DNA of 64,000 nt from an uncultured Rhizobiaceae bacterium (GTDB lineage Bacteria; Pseudomonadota; Alphaproteobacteria; Rhizobiales; Rhizobiaceae), in contig CATOTF010000002.1 of assembly GCA_951813045.1 (NCBI GenBank), positions 372,001 to 436,000 of the forward strand. The letters run 5' to 3'. The stretch's first letter is position 1. Every line of letters begins with the position of its first letter. The position numbers were made by a program, and so were the translations under genes. Below are positions 37,701 to 45,813 of this stretch, piece by piece. The notes below the pieces were generated by a model that saw nothing but the letters and a program-made list of their open reading frames with translations, had not been told where the DNA came from and made no database searches.

Positions 37701-38043
37701 GTTCCACCGAAAGTTTTGTGGAATCCGCAAGATCACAAAACATGACGGTCATATGGCGTCGTTCGGGTTGGCCCTGTGGCGCATCTTTCGCAATTGCACC
37801 GGAATCTCCTTCACCAAGTTTTAGATGGTCCCGGGACGATAAGGTTGTTTGTGCCGCATTGGACACTTCACGCAATTCCTTGATCGCGCGCATCATCTTT
37901 TTGCGGTGCCCCAATGGGATACCCAAATCCCTCAGGTCATCTTCCTCGAGTTCTGTGAGAACGTCGAACTCAACTTTATTCTCGAGAAAAAGCTGGGTGT
38001 ATTCGCCCAAATCCAGTTGATTAAGCCATTCTGACTCCGTCAT
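34756..38043 (-). CDS. SAM-domain adenylate/guanylate cyclase with AAA ATPase and TPR-like repeats
   Basis: A 1095-residue cytoplasmic protein. Order: SAM domain (~1-60, SEWLNQLDLGEYTQLF), class III cyclase domain (~97-265), P-loop ATPase of the STAND/predicted-ATPase type (Walker A SGEAGIGKS at ~323-330), then helical TPR-like repeats to the end. The cyclase has both metal Asp residues (Asp104 in FCDLADS, Asp148 in MGDGV) and Asn222/Arg226 (NLAAR). The Lys position is Asp144 (IADYMGD). ATG 38043 has GAAGGAAG upstream. Such proteins are frequent in rhizobia; the ATPase/TPR part may sense ligands or partners. The start of the ORF 11 codons earlier is less likely. Confidence 0.88.
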   Translation of the reverse strand: MTESEWLNQLDLGEYTQLFLENKVEFDVLTELEEDDLRDLGIPLGHRKKMMRAIKELREVSNAAQTTLSSRDHLKLGEGDSGAIAKDAPQGQPERRHMTVMFCDLADSTKLSVELDPEDFREVIVNYQSCVEGIVKRYNGYIADYMGDGVLIYFGYPIADEHAPERAILTGLEIAIAVQQLDEHPGIKLHSRIGIATGNVVVDNAPSKEGSQKHPVLGETPNLAARLQALADYDQVVISDQTKRLIGDLFELFYLGENDLKGFDRNVGAWRVLSKNTADSRFAASRHGGDTVPLDGRDEEVDTLVRRWQQAQKQCGQVVLLSGEAGIGKSRLTQTIQDIAIAEKALSLRLYCSPYHGGSPLHPVSNLLSRSAGIEGNMPADEKLDRLETFIANAGLISKRIAPLYAELLSIPCEHRYGIQESSPQKAKDETLETLAEHFRKLSSNQPLLIAIEDLHWIDPTTQEFLDLFIDDIIEQPVLLLATFRPTFEAQWSDLPHVTSMPLSRLPSHVVEGTIRKIASKPLPPEIVQHIVDKSDGVPLFVEELTKTILESGTIIDAGARYELKGPLPELAIPATLQDSLMARLDRLAPVKEVALIGSVIGRQFSYELLKSVACMHERDLEDALEQLAEAQIIYRRGTIPAAVFTFKHGLVQDAAYNSLLRTKKQRIHGLVAEAMESRLSTDGQEQPEIVAFHYNAAGLVTKAITQFQAAAQLFIGRSAIAEAIDQLHHALELVEQLPPSKERDRKELDLLLLLGTGLTMSKGWATAEAEEVYGRAHDMCNRGLEHLDNFPVYLALHRFHALRGELLEAHAVGESLLDHAELSKDKDYQFPANIAHGYNSFFLGELKRAEKHLGWGVENYSPDQHEFWVSRWGEDPGIVGLGFGALTQSILGNKAKAIQLNTASIDAAEKSQHQFSIGFSKWISSRVHHVHGDINAVYKIADELLHHSLDQKFLAWLGHAMIMRGWALCMTGQEDEGLKSMGDGLAGELGAGALLHRTQYLTLLAEVHGHLGDTATGLDTIADAEKIMRQTSEGYAEPEIFRIKGQLQAMAGAKNSQIMKSFNAAMESAKQRQAGAWADRVKSSIAQYGSEAAE

Positions 38044-38259
38044 GTCACTTCCTTCATCACGACGCGGCCCCCTCATTCAATGAGACGCCAATTGAAAAAG
38101 ATAGTTTGCGATCTGTAGTTGAATTCAAGCTCAGAAAAGAGCGAGAGATCTGCCTATCTTAACGTTGACTATTCACATCATTCGTTTTGATATTTCTTCT
38201 GAGAGTGTCCGGCAAATCCCTGTTCACTCATACGTCGGGCACCGCCAACGTGTCTCCGA

Positions 38260-39672
38260 TTAGTCATTTATTTTCCCGTGGCAGGCGTTACATTCTGTCA
38301 TCATTTGGGGACTGAGGTTTTTTGTCTGATTTGGGACTGGATAAAATACGTTTTTATCAATGTGCGCATCCGGGATCCATTTGTAATAATCGATCATATC
38401 TAGATCACGGGCGTTAGATTCATAGAACATCACCGGTTTCTGATCATAGGTGTACCAAGCCTGAATATTTGACTCGACGCCGTTAATTCCTTGAGCAAAG
38501 AAACATGACATCGCCTGTATTGGCGCGGCATCTTTGTTGGGATTCAGAGGTGTACCGGGTGCAATTGTAGCTTTGTATTGGCAGGAATCGTTCCTCGCCC
38601 AATCCGGACGCCAAATTCCCACATTGCCCATGATACCGCCTGCTAATGATTCTTTTTCAGTTGTTGGAAAAACCGGATTGCCCAATTCATCATGTGACAC
38701 CTGATAGGTTCTACCTTTGGTTAGCCTTGTATCGTGGAGCAACGAACTTTTGGGGTTCCGCTCCAGTTTTTCATTGGGGCTGAGTATTTTCGAGACCTCT
38801 TGAAGATTGCTCCAGTCATAATAGATCGCCATGCCGGTATATGAGCCGTCCACGGCAAACAATGCACCATTGGCGAAAGCTTTATCTGGCCACACCGGAG
38901 GTTCTGGTCGCTTGCTGCTTTCGCTCTCGAACGTAACGCCCGCAACCGCTGGTTTTGGCAGTGGCCGGGTGGGCGGCACATTCTTGGCGATACAGGCATT
39001 AAATGCTAAACCAATCGGCAATCCATCATTAGTGGAATAATCGGTGAAATGAACCAGCGAACTGTTTCCCAGTACGGGAAGTTGTTGCTGGTTGTTGGCG
39101 CGTGAGAACAGGAAACGTTTTGGGGCGTGCGTTTGTTTGTCGAACCAAAACCAATCATATTCGCCCTTTGTCCCATTTGGGCAGCGCCAGGCATCGGACT
39201 CCACGCCAGCTACTTTATTACTCCCCATACAGTTGCAATTTTTTCCCCCAAGAAAATTGGCAACTGGGGCGACCCAAAGATTTGAGTTGGGAACCTTGGA
39301 ACATTGTAAATTTCCGTCTGCGCCATTTATCAATTTATATGTAACGTCCCCATGGACATACCAACCGACCTGATTAGTGCTCGGGATGGTGTCGGTGACG
39401 ACCAGCATGGCCGGGTCTCTTGTGCTTCCAACGGTGGAAACTGAAGTAACCTGGGCCGCTTGAAGTGGTTGTGACTGGAATGGAGTAAGCAGTGTGTTTG
39501 CCGTCCAGCCCTCTCCAAGGTCCGGAATTTGAGAAGTCGAACAACTTCCAAATGGTGGATAGGCGTCTTTGCCTACTGGTGCGTTCTGTTGTGCATAGGC
39601 TGTCCCGCCCAAACCCAGGCCAATCAGTCCGGCGGCAGCTCCCCTAAGCCAGGTTTTGAGAATGTGATTCAT
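38260..39672 (-). CDS. Secreted protein with C-terminal CxxCH heme motif, unknown function
   Basis: A 470-residue protein that I do not recognise. It has a signal peptide (residues ~1-26, ending TAYA-QQ) and many Cys residues (CSTSQ, CNCMG, CIAKN, CQYKA). A CNACH heme-binding motif lies only five residues from the C-terminus (CHGKIND). The body is rich in Trp, Tyr and Asn and reads like a beta-rich exported domain. A single heme attached at the tail, with no Met ligand after it, would be low-spin bis-His or an electron-transfer tag. GGAGGGG precedes ATG 39672. Neighbours on the same strand give no functional clue. Confidence 0.75.
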   Translation of the reverse strand: MNHILKTWLRGAAAGLIGLGLGGTAYAQQNAPVGKDAYPPFGSCSTSQIPDLGEGWTANTLLTPFQSQPLQAAQVTSVSTVGSTRDPAMLVVTDTIPSTNQVGWYVHGDVTYKLINGADGNLQCSKVPNSNLWVAPVANFLGGKNCNCMGSNKVAGVESDAWRCPNGTKGEYDWFWFDKQTHAPKRFLFSRANNQQQLPVLGNSSLVHFTDYSTNDGLPIGLAFNACIAKNVPPTRPLPKPAVAGVTFESESSKRPEPPVWPDKAFANGALFAVDGSYTGMAIYYDWSNLQEVSKILSPNEKLERNPKSSLLHDTRLTKGRTYQVSHDELGNPVFPTTEKESLAGGIMGNVGIWRPDWARNDSCQYKATIAPGTPLNPNKDAAPIQAMSCFFAQGINGVESNIQAWYTYDQKPVMFYESNARDLDMIDYYKWIPDAHIDKNVFYPVPNQTKNLSPQMMTECNACHGKIND

Positions 39673-40101
39673 TATAGTCCCCTCCGTTTTGGGTACCTGC
39701 ATTAGTTAAATTTCTGAAGTGACGGCCAGGTTTAAGAATAGCACAAGGCACGCGGAGCTTCATGCCACCGTCGTTTAAATTGGGTTGTCTGAAATCAGGA
39801 AGATTTTACGAACCGCCATTCGCTCTATACTTGGAGCGAATAGACCAGATCTATTATTCGCACCTCCAAACAGTTTGATCCAAGCCCCCTTACGATCACC
39901 TGTAGGCTATGTCGCTGTTTCTCTATTGGCAAGAGCCAACTATGCAACATCCCAAAATAATCATCAAAACGTTTCAATATTCAGTAGCTTACCCTGATGG
40001 TAAGGCTATTCGAATTACATCAAAACTGCTGATGTATTGTGAAATATTAGAGTTCTTTGTTGTGAATGTTGTGTGAATCCGGGCGTGTGAATTTTGCTGG
40101 T
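39673..40101. other. Gene-free region with three hairpins
   Basis: No supported gene. ATTCGCTC-8 nt-GAGCGAAT (39818-39841) overlaps AATAGA-5 nt-TCTATT (39839-39855), so the two stems are mutually exclusive. A third stem, AGCTTACC with GGTAAGGCT (39986-40007), follows. A 70-codon ORF at 39785 looks spurious. Confidence 0.5.
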
Positions 40102-41031
40102 TTATCCGCTTAGAAATTCGTCAAATATACTGCCGGTCTCGCGCTGGTATTCCCGACTCGTCTGGCCACCCGGTTCCAGCATGTCTCCAAATACATCGTT
40201 CAACCCGCCACGGCGAGATCGTCTGCGTTGTCGTTGTTGGGGCACCGGAGCCTGTTGGTTTTGACGTCTACCGAATCTACGGTGTTGTCCGCCGCCGAGC
40301 AATTCATCAAATATTCCACCAATGGATTCTCCAACAGGATTTTGGCGCCGTTGCGATCGTCTTGAAGGCCGCGACCGCGACCGTGGCATTGGTGATTGTT
40401 GCCGGCGTCTTGATTGTCCACCACCCATCATCTGGCCGAACAAGTCTTCCAATGATCCTGGCATTTGTTGTTGGCGACGCGAGCGGCTTCGTCGTCGTTG
40501 GGGTGCAGCTTGGCCCGAGCCCCCCAACATTCCGCCGGCAACGCCCTCAATCAATTGGCCCAGAATGCCTCCGCCCGATGCCCTCCCCAGGGATCCTCCG
40601 AGGCCGCCGCTGCCGCTGCGACCGCCGGTTGCTCCTTTAAACAGAGAACCCATCACCATTGACGCAATTGCCGGAAGCAGGCTTTTCATGATCGAAGAAC
40701 CGATACCCGAAGAGGCAGCAGCATGTCCGGCAACGGCGCGGCTGACGTCCTTGCCGCCAAACAAATGGCCCAAAATAGATTTTCCGTCGTTCACGCCGAA
40801 AGGGCTGACCGCAGAGCTCGGATCAAGCGCGTATTGCGCGTGCCTGCCGCTCGATAGGGCTTCAACCAATCCTGCAGCACCTTGTGGGGTGCTGGTCTGC
40901 CGCTTCAGACCTTCTGAAAATGCGGGAACGAGCGCTGCGAGGGCCTGCTGTGCCTGTTTATCGCTCAGGCCAAATTGGGCGCTGATTTGGTCAATGTTTT
41001 TCTGCGTGACGAGCATTTGTGTCAGATTCAT
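40102..41031 (-). CDS. DUF937 domain protein with Gln/Arg-rich tail
   Basis: A 309-residue protein. Residues ~1-140 match DUF937 (MNLTQMLVTQKNIDQISAQFG; GKSILGHLFGGKD; SSIMKSLLPAIASMVMGSL), a domain of unknown function rich in Ala/Gly. The rest is Gly-rich and then strongly Arg/Gln/Ser-rich with repeated RRR/QQ clusters, so it is probably disordered and may bind nucleic acid or membrane. ATG 41031 is chosen to give the DUF937 N-terminus; the upstream extension (MISNICPAIL...) is unlikely. Monocistronic by appearance. Confidence 0.78.
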   Translation of the reverse strand: MNLTQMLVTQKNIDQISAQFGLSDKQAQQALAALVPAFSEGLKRQTSTPQGAAGLVEALSSGRHAQYALDPSSAVSPFGVNDGKSILGHLFGGKDVSRAVAGHAAASSGIGSSIMKSLLPAIASMVMGSLFKGATGGRSGSGGLGGSLGRASGGGILGQLIEGVAGGMLGGSGQAAPQRRRSRSRRQQQMPGSLEDLFGQMMGGGQSRRRQQSPMPRSRSRPSRRSQRRQNPVGESIGGIFDELLGGGQHRRFGRRQNQQAPVPQQRQRRRSRRGGLNDVFGDMLEPGGQTSREYQRETGSIFDEFLSG

Positions 41032-41212
41032 AACGCTACTCAATTGGGGGGCAACCGCAAACAGAATGGCAGGGCAGATGTTTGAAATCAATTATCATTT
41101 TAAATCAACCCCTGTCAGTTGGTGAGGCTTGCGGAATTAAAACGCGAAACGCCGCTCGGCACATCAATTTTGTGCAGGACGGCGCCTATTGTGTTGTGTG
41201 ATATTCCGAGAA

Positions 41213-42994
41213 TTACAGAACCGCCGCTACTTCTTCGAACATTGCTGGGTCTTCGTTGAAATTTTCAACCATGATATCGGTAACATCAGCTTCAGCAAAG
41301 AAGACGTCCTCAGTCAAAACGGTTTCGCCGTTGACTTCAGCTTCGGAACGGATAACCGCACGGCCTTCAGTGTCACGTACGATACCGAATTCAGCGGAGA
41401 CGGAAGTCACTCCAGCTTCGGCAGCGGATTGAAGTTCACCAGCTTCGAGAACAGCGTCGCCATCATCGATCCACAGGCCGAGAGTATCAAGTTCGGCACC
41501 GGAGATTGTGCCATCATTGTTGGCATCGTGTTGGGCGAGTTTGTTGTAACCGTTAGCGAATTTTCCACCTTCGTCACCGAAGAGTGCCGAACCATCAACT
41601 TCTCCATTCGGTCCGATTTTAGTAATATCAACGAGAATACCGTCGCCGGAACCGTCGAACCATTCGATCGTGTCCAATTCACCATCAGCATCAAGATCGA
41701 ATTCCACGGTACGACCAATCTCAGCGTTTGAGTCTTTTTGCGCTGATGTGGTTACACCGGTTACCCCAATCTCGCCATCGCCATTCAAGTCAAGAGCGAT
41801 TGGAGAAATCCAACGCACCGCAGCCCAGTCTGTGTTGTTGTTCAGATCTGTATCTTCTTGGTCAATCTCGACGATTTGTACTTCGGTTTCAAACCCAGTG
41901 CCTCTGCTTCCTTCGTATGCCCATTTGCTGTCACGCATACCATAATATTCAAGCGTTACTGTTTCACCTGCCTCTATAGCGCGGCCTAGTTCCCAGACCA
42001 ACGATCCTTCATCAAGACCATGTGACTGGTCGCGAAGTCGTTGTCCGGCACCACCGCCCTCTGATTCGATGATGTTAACAGTACCCTGGGTGGAGTCGAC
42101 CAGTTCCACGCTGCCCCGGAAGGGTGAACCGCCATAGGACGACCAGTAGTTGCTTGCCCACAGCTGTCCTGTCTCGGAGCGAACAAGGTCATCTCCTGGC
42201 TTCCACACGTCAAGGTTTTCCGAGATTTCATCCCGAACAACTACGCCAGTCGCGGCTGTATCTGAATTGTTCGTGACAGAGACTGTGAATTTAACAAGAT
42301 CAAATGAATATGCCCCATTTACAAAACCTTCGCGGCCATTTGCGGACACAACATTTTCGAACTGTTTGTCGATCGCAAGGTCAACCTTTTGTGGTTCTGG
42401 CTCTGGCTGCGGTTGTGGTTCAGGCTGAGGAGCGGCATGGTCATCGCAGGGAACAAACTCGCCATTGATATATTCAAAGGTTGTATCGTTAAATTGAAGG
42501 GCTTCAACGTTGTACAGGATGTCATGTGAGCCGGTAGCGACATTCCACACAACAATGCCATTGCCGTCGAGGGTCTGGTCAAATCCAAAGTCGGCTGCGT
42601 TGCCGTTGATTGCAAATGTGTCCTGGGCATCGGACCCTTGAACATGCTGTGTTTGTCCGGCGATATCGGCGATGCTTTTTACGGCATTGGCGACAATTGG
42701 AAAATCGGGTGCAGTTGGAGGAGGGGGGACATCCGGGCCGCCGACGACAAACTGGCCGTCCTTAAAGCTGATAACCTCATCGTTGAACGTAATCAGGTCG
42801 AAATCGTAGAGGATGTCATGTGAGCCGGTTTCTACGTTCCACACGACGATGCCTTGGCCGTCTAAAGTGAGGTCATAACGGTAGTCGGCAGAATTGCCAT
42901 CGATCTCGAAAGAGTCCAGGCCAACATTTGTGCCGTTCAGGAATTGTGTTTGGTTTGCAGTGTCGAGTTGGGTAGCGATTACTATGCTAGTCAT
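41213..42994 (-). CDS. Large acidic repeat protein with DUF11 and EF-hand-like segments
   Basis: A 593-residue acidic protein with no N-terminal signal. Residues ~25-85 and ~110-170 are tandem copies of one unit, sharing GIVVWNV-TGSHDILY. Next come a short Pro/Glu/Gln linker (~190), a DUF11-like beta domain (~200-350) and calcium-type loops (LDLNGDGEIG, DLDADGELD, HDANNDGTISG). Such architecture resembles type I-secreted or surface adhesin-like proteins, but no RTX nonapeptide or transport genes are adjacent, so secretion is inference. No ribosome site is visible before ATG 42994. Confidence 0.72.
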   Translation of the reverse strand: MTSIVIATQLDTANQTQFLNGTNVGLDSFEIDGNSADYRYDLTLDGQGIVVWNVETGSHDILYDFDLITFNDEVISFKDGQFVVGGPDVPPPPTAPDFPIVANAVKSIADIAGQTQHVQGSDAQDTFAINGNAADFGFDQTLDGNGIVVWNVATGSHDILYNVEALQFNDTTFEYINGEFVPCDDHAAPQPEPQPQPEPEPQKVDLAIDKQFENVVSANGREGFVNGAYSFDLVKFTVSVTNNSDTAATGVVVRDEISENLDVWKPGDDLVRSETGQLWASNYWSSYGGSPFRGSVELVDSTQGTVNIIESEGGGAGQRLRDQSHGLDEGSLVWELGRAIEAGETVTLEYYGMRDSKWAYEGSRGTGFETEVQIVEIDQEDTDLNNNTDWAAVRWISPIALDLNGDGEIGVTGVTTSAQKDSNAEIGRTVEFDLDADGELDTIEWFDGSGDGILVDITKIGPNGEVDGSALFGDEGGKFANGYNKLAQHDANNDGTISGAELDTLGLWIDDGDAVLEAGELQSAAEAGVTSVSAEFGIVRDTEGRAVIRSEAEVNGETVLTEDVFFAEADVTDIMVENFNEDPAMFEEVAAVL

Positions 42995-43048
42995 CGGGGG
43001 AAAGTCCGGAAGTGTGTTGTTGATTATGCGGGTAACTAAGCAAGCTTG

Positions 43049-43070
43049 ATGCCAGTTTTACGACTGGCAT
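43049..43070 (-). other. Stem-loop upstream of the DUF11 repeat-protein gene
   Basis: ATGCCAGT (43049-43056) is an exact complement of ACTGGCAT (43063-43070), loop TTTACG. It lies 55 nt before the ATG of a gene lacking a clear ribosome site, so it may control its mRNA. Confidence 0.5.
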
Positions 43071-43590
43071 TGATTGACATAAAAATTCAATAAAACAGTA
43101 TGTTGTATTTAAATTAACAGTCTGTAAGGCTTAATGAATTGTCAACAAACGACATCAATTTACAGCGGTGTTTCGAAACCGGATTACCTGTCCCAAATGA
43201 ACACATCGGGGGTGTGTTAGATTGAGACAGGTGGGGATTGTGTGCCATATTGGGCGGCATGCGAATAATACCAACGGTCTTTGAAAAAGACTCATGGGTT
43301 TGTTGTTTGTGCTCAAGCTGTTGGCCTTGCAGGCCTTCGCTGCGCAAACGCGGCGCGGCTCGCTCTTCGCTCGCCCGACCGACAGACATGGGTCACTGCC
43401 AAGTCCGCTTGATATAATCGTCCGCGTATCGTGCCAATTCCGTTTGAAGAGAATGCGGATCATGTCTTAAAACCGCCGGCATAAACGTCCGCAAATACCA
43501 ATCAGCCCTAAAAGCTGTTTAGTATCATACCGATCATCAGCTTGATCATTGTTTCAGGCCTTGGGCCGAGAATGATTATTCCTGACGGAA
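43071..43590. other. Gene-free region with a long imperfect hairpin
   Basis: No supported gene in 520 bases. ACCTGTC (43186-43192) pairs with GACAGGT (43226-43232), and inside it AACACA (43200-43205) pairs with TGTGTT (43213-43218), loop TCGGGGG. The intervening 7-nt sides also partly pair. Several minus-strand ORFs here have no start signals or family features. Confidence 0.5.
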
Positions 43591-44952
43591 TTAATAGGAA
43601 TATTCTTCAAAGATGTGATTGATATCGCCGTCCCAATTGCTGTTGAATTGTTTTAGCAACCGTTCTGCCTGAGTTTCGCCTAATGCGACGACTTCTTCCA
43701 GTGGCGCGAGGAAATGGCTTTCGTCGACACCGATGTCATTCAGCTCCGCGCGCGCCGCGAGCCCTTTGCGGGCGGTCGCCAGTACATCGCGGGACAACTC
43801 AAGCACCGTGCGTTTACCGGCAGGTGCTTTCAGGCCTTGTGAAGGTACGGCATCGCGCATGGCAACAACATCTTCATAAGACAATTCATCCGCCAGCGCT
43901 TTCGCGTCTGACAATGCACCTTCGTCATACAAAAGTCCGACCCAAAATGCGGGCAGGGCACATATCCGGCGCCAGGGGCCACCATCGGCAAGACGCATCT
44001 CAAGGAATTTTTTCAAACGAACGTCGGGGAACAATGTGCCGAGATGGTTCGTCCAATCCCCTTCATTGGCCGGTTCCCCGTCGAGCGCACCATCGAGAAA
44101 CTGCTGGAAGGTGATGTGAGTACAGTCCTGATAGACCCCATCGCGCATGATGAAATACATCGGGCAGGAGAGAGCCCAATCGACATATTTTTCAAAACCA
44201 AAGCTGTCTTCGAGCATGAAGGCATGAAGCCCCGCCCGCTGATTGTCTGTATCGCGCCAGATATCGGAGCGCCAGGATAACAACCCGTTGGGCTTTCCGT
44301 TGGTAAAAGGGGAGTTGGCAAATAGGGCGGATGCAGCGGCCTGTAGCTTGGTTGAAACCTGCATCTTCACGCGCATTTCGTCTTCGGATGAGAAATCCAG
44401 ATTGACCTGAATACAACTTGTGCGGTGCATCATATCGAGGCCCTGCGTCCCGACTTTGGGCATATAGGCTCGCATGATGTCGTAACGGGACTTGGGCATT
44501 TGAGGGGTTTCTTCAAATGTCCATTTCGGGCTGCCCCCAAGTCCCAGAAAACCCATGCCCATGGGGTCTGCCACTTCCCGCAACTGTGTCAGGTGACGGT
44601 TGGATTCACGGCATGTCTCATGAACGTTTTTGACCGGGGCACCGGAAAGTTCAAACTGCCCACCCGGCTCCAGCGAGATCGCGCCCATGCCGTCCGGTGA
44701 AACCAGCCCGATAATATTGCCCGCATCGACAATGGGTTCCCAACCGATTTTTGCTTGCATACCTTCAAGCAGCGCCTTGATGCCCCGTTCGCCCTCGTAT
44801 GGAACCGGTGAATAATCGGATTTGTAGAAGCCGAATTTCTCATGTTCGGTGCCTATGCGCCAGTCTTCTTTAGGCTTGCAGCCGTCAGAAAGCGCCCGGA
44901 CCAATTGTTCACGGGTCTCTAATGGAGTATTATCGGTTGTATCACGGGCCAA
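43591..44952 (-). CDS. gshA: Glutamate-cysteine ligase, plant/alphaproteobacterial type
   Basis: A 453-residue ATP-dependent ligase making gamma-glutamylcysteine, the first step of glutathione synthesis. The GCS2-type motifs are visible: IGTEHEKFGF (metal and glutamate site), ISLEPGGQFELSG, and MHRTSCIQVNLDF. Length fits the alphaproteobacterial/plant form, distinct from E. coli GshA. It lies 105 nt downstream of rsmE on the same strand, a pairing familiar from rhizobia. Glutathione supply links to the GST and cysK at 6-8 kb. Confidence 0.93.
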   Translation of the reverse strand: MARDTTDNTPLETREQLVRALSDGCKPKEDWRIGTEHEKFGFYKSDYSPVPYEGERGIKALLEGMQAKIGWEPIVDAGNIIGLVSPDGMGAISLEPGGQFELSGAPVKNVHETCRESNRHLTQLREVADPMGMGFLGLGGSPKWTFEETPQMPKSRYDIMRAYMPKVGTQGLDMMHRTSCIQVNLDFSSEDEMRVKMQVSTKLQAAASALFANSPFTNGKPNGLLSWRSDIWRDTDNQRAGLHAFMLEDSFGFEKYVDWALSCPMYFIMRDGVYQDCTHITFQQFLDGALDGEPANEGDWTNHLGTLFPDVRLKKFLEMRLADGGPWRRICALPAFWVGLLYDEGALSDAKALADELSYEDVVAMRDAVPSQGLKAPAGKRTVLELSRDVLATARKGLAARAELNDIGVDESHFLAPLEEVVALGETQAERLLKQFNSNWDGDINHIFEEYSY

Positions 44953-45057
44953 GGGGCTGGCTCCAAAATTCTAGTTTTCTAACCGCTACCGCTGCTGGAC
45001 AGGTATGTGCAAGAAAAATAATTGCGAACAATGCTGTTTGGGTAGAAAAATTTCAGA

Positions 45058-45798
45058 TCAATGCCAATCACCGGCAATTGCCTGAACAAGAGCAAGCGCT
45101 GCGACAGCCGCTGTATCGGCCCGGAGCACCCGTGGTCCCAGTGGAATAGCGGTTACATGGGGCAGGGCATTTAGGGATTGACGTTCAGCTTCGCTAAATC
45201 CTCCTTCGGGGCCTATTAACACGGCCAGGGGTTTACCCCTCAGGTTCTGAATTCCAGCAATCGGGTTTTGACCGGCATCCCCCTCATCGCAAAAAATGAT
45301 TTTCCGTTGACCGGCGTATTCCTGAACCGCGTCGATTAAAGGTGCTGGGTTTCGGATTTCCGGCAAGCTCAATATCCCGCATTGTTCCGCCGCCTCAATC
45401 GCATGGGCATTCATTTTGTCCAGATTAAGTTTTTTCATCTGCGTGTATTGCGTCATCACCGGCAGCATGACACCGACACCCATTTCAACGGCCTTTTGAA
45501 CCATATATTCAAGACGAGCCTGTTTGAGCGGGGCAAACAGGTAATGCAGGTCATATTGTGGTGTCTGGTCCCTGGTTCTTTCTTCGACAATAAGAGAAGC
45601 CTTTTTGCGGCCTTCACTTTCAATGGTTGCACGCCATTCCCCATCTTCACCATTGAACAGCAGGACGGGAGCCCCGTCGCGTAGACGCAGCACGTTCAAC
45701 AGGTAATTCGCCTGTTGCCTGTCCAGCTCAATACGTACCCCGGCGGTTAGCGCATTGTCGGTAAAAAGCCGTTGGCTGATAAAATCGTAAAGGGGCAT
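45058..45798 (-). CDS. rsmE: 16S rRNA (uracil1498-N3)-methyltransferase RsmE
   Basis: A 246-residue SPOUT-family methyltransferase that modifies U1498 of 16S rRNA in the 30S subunit. An N-terminal PUA-like domain (residues ~1-75, HYLLNVLRLRDG-type region) precedes the knotted SPOUT domain with LIGPEGGFSEAE and LGPRVLRADTAAV. The latter two motifs form the AdoMet pocket and are diagnostic. It sits 15 nt after the unknown 209-codon gene and before gshA on the same strand, so the three may form an operon. Confidence 0.94.
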   Translation of the reverse strand: MPLYDFISQRLFTDNALTAGVRIELDRQQANYLLNVLRLRDGAPVLLFNGEDGEWRATIESEGRKKASLIVEERTRDQTPQYDLHYLFAPLKQARLEYMVQKAVEMGVGVMLPVMTQYTQMKKLNLDKMNAHAIEAAEQCGILSLPEIRNPAPLIDAVQEYAGQRKIIFCDEGDAGQNPIAGIQNLRGKPLAVLIGPEGGFSEAERQSLNALPHVTAIPLGPRVLRADTAAVAALALVQAIAGDWH

Positions 45799-45813
45799 GG
45801 TCGGGAATCTGAT

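Noticed and set aside
39785-39997. 70-codon plus-strand ORF in a gene-free region
   Set aside because: No ribosome site, unusual composition, and it runs through two exact stem-loops.
40322-41125. 267-codon plus-strand ORF rich in Pro and Arg
   Set aside because: It is antisense to the DUF937 gene, whose Gly/Arg-rich codons produce a Pro/Arg-rich mirror reading. No start signal or family features.
41189-41731. 180-codon plus-strand ORF opposite the end of the repeat-protein gene
   Set aside because: Antisense of the acidic EF-hand-like region; no independent evidence.
43114-43463. Overlapping minus-strand ORFs between the repeat-protein gene and gshA
   Set aside because: Two frames are open over the same bases, with no start signals; Arg/Cys/Ser-rich readings look random.
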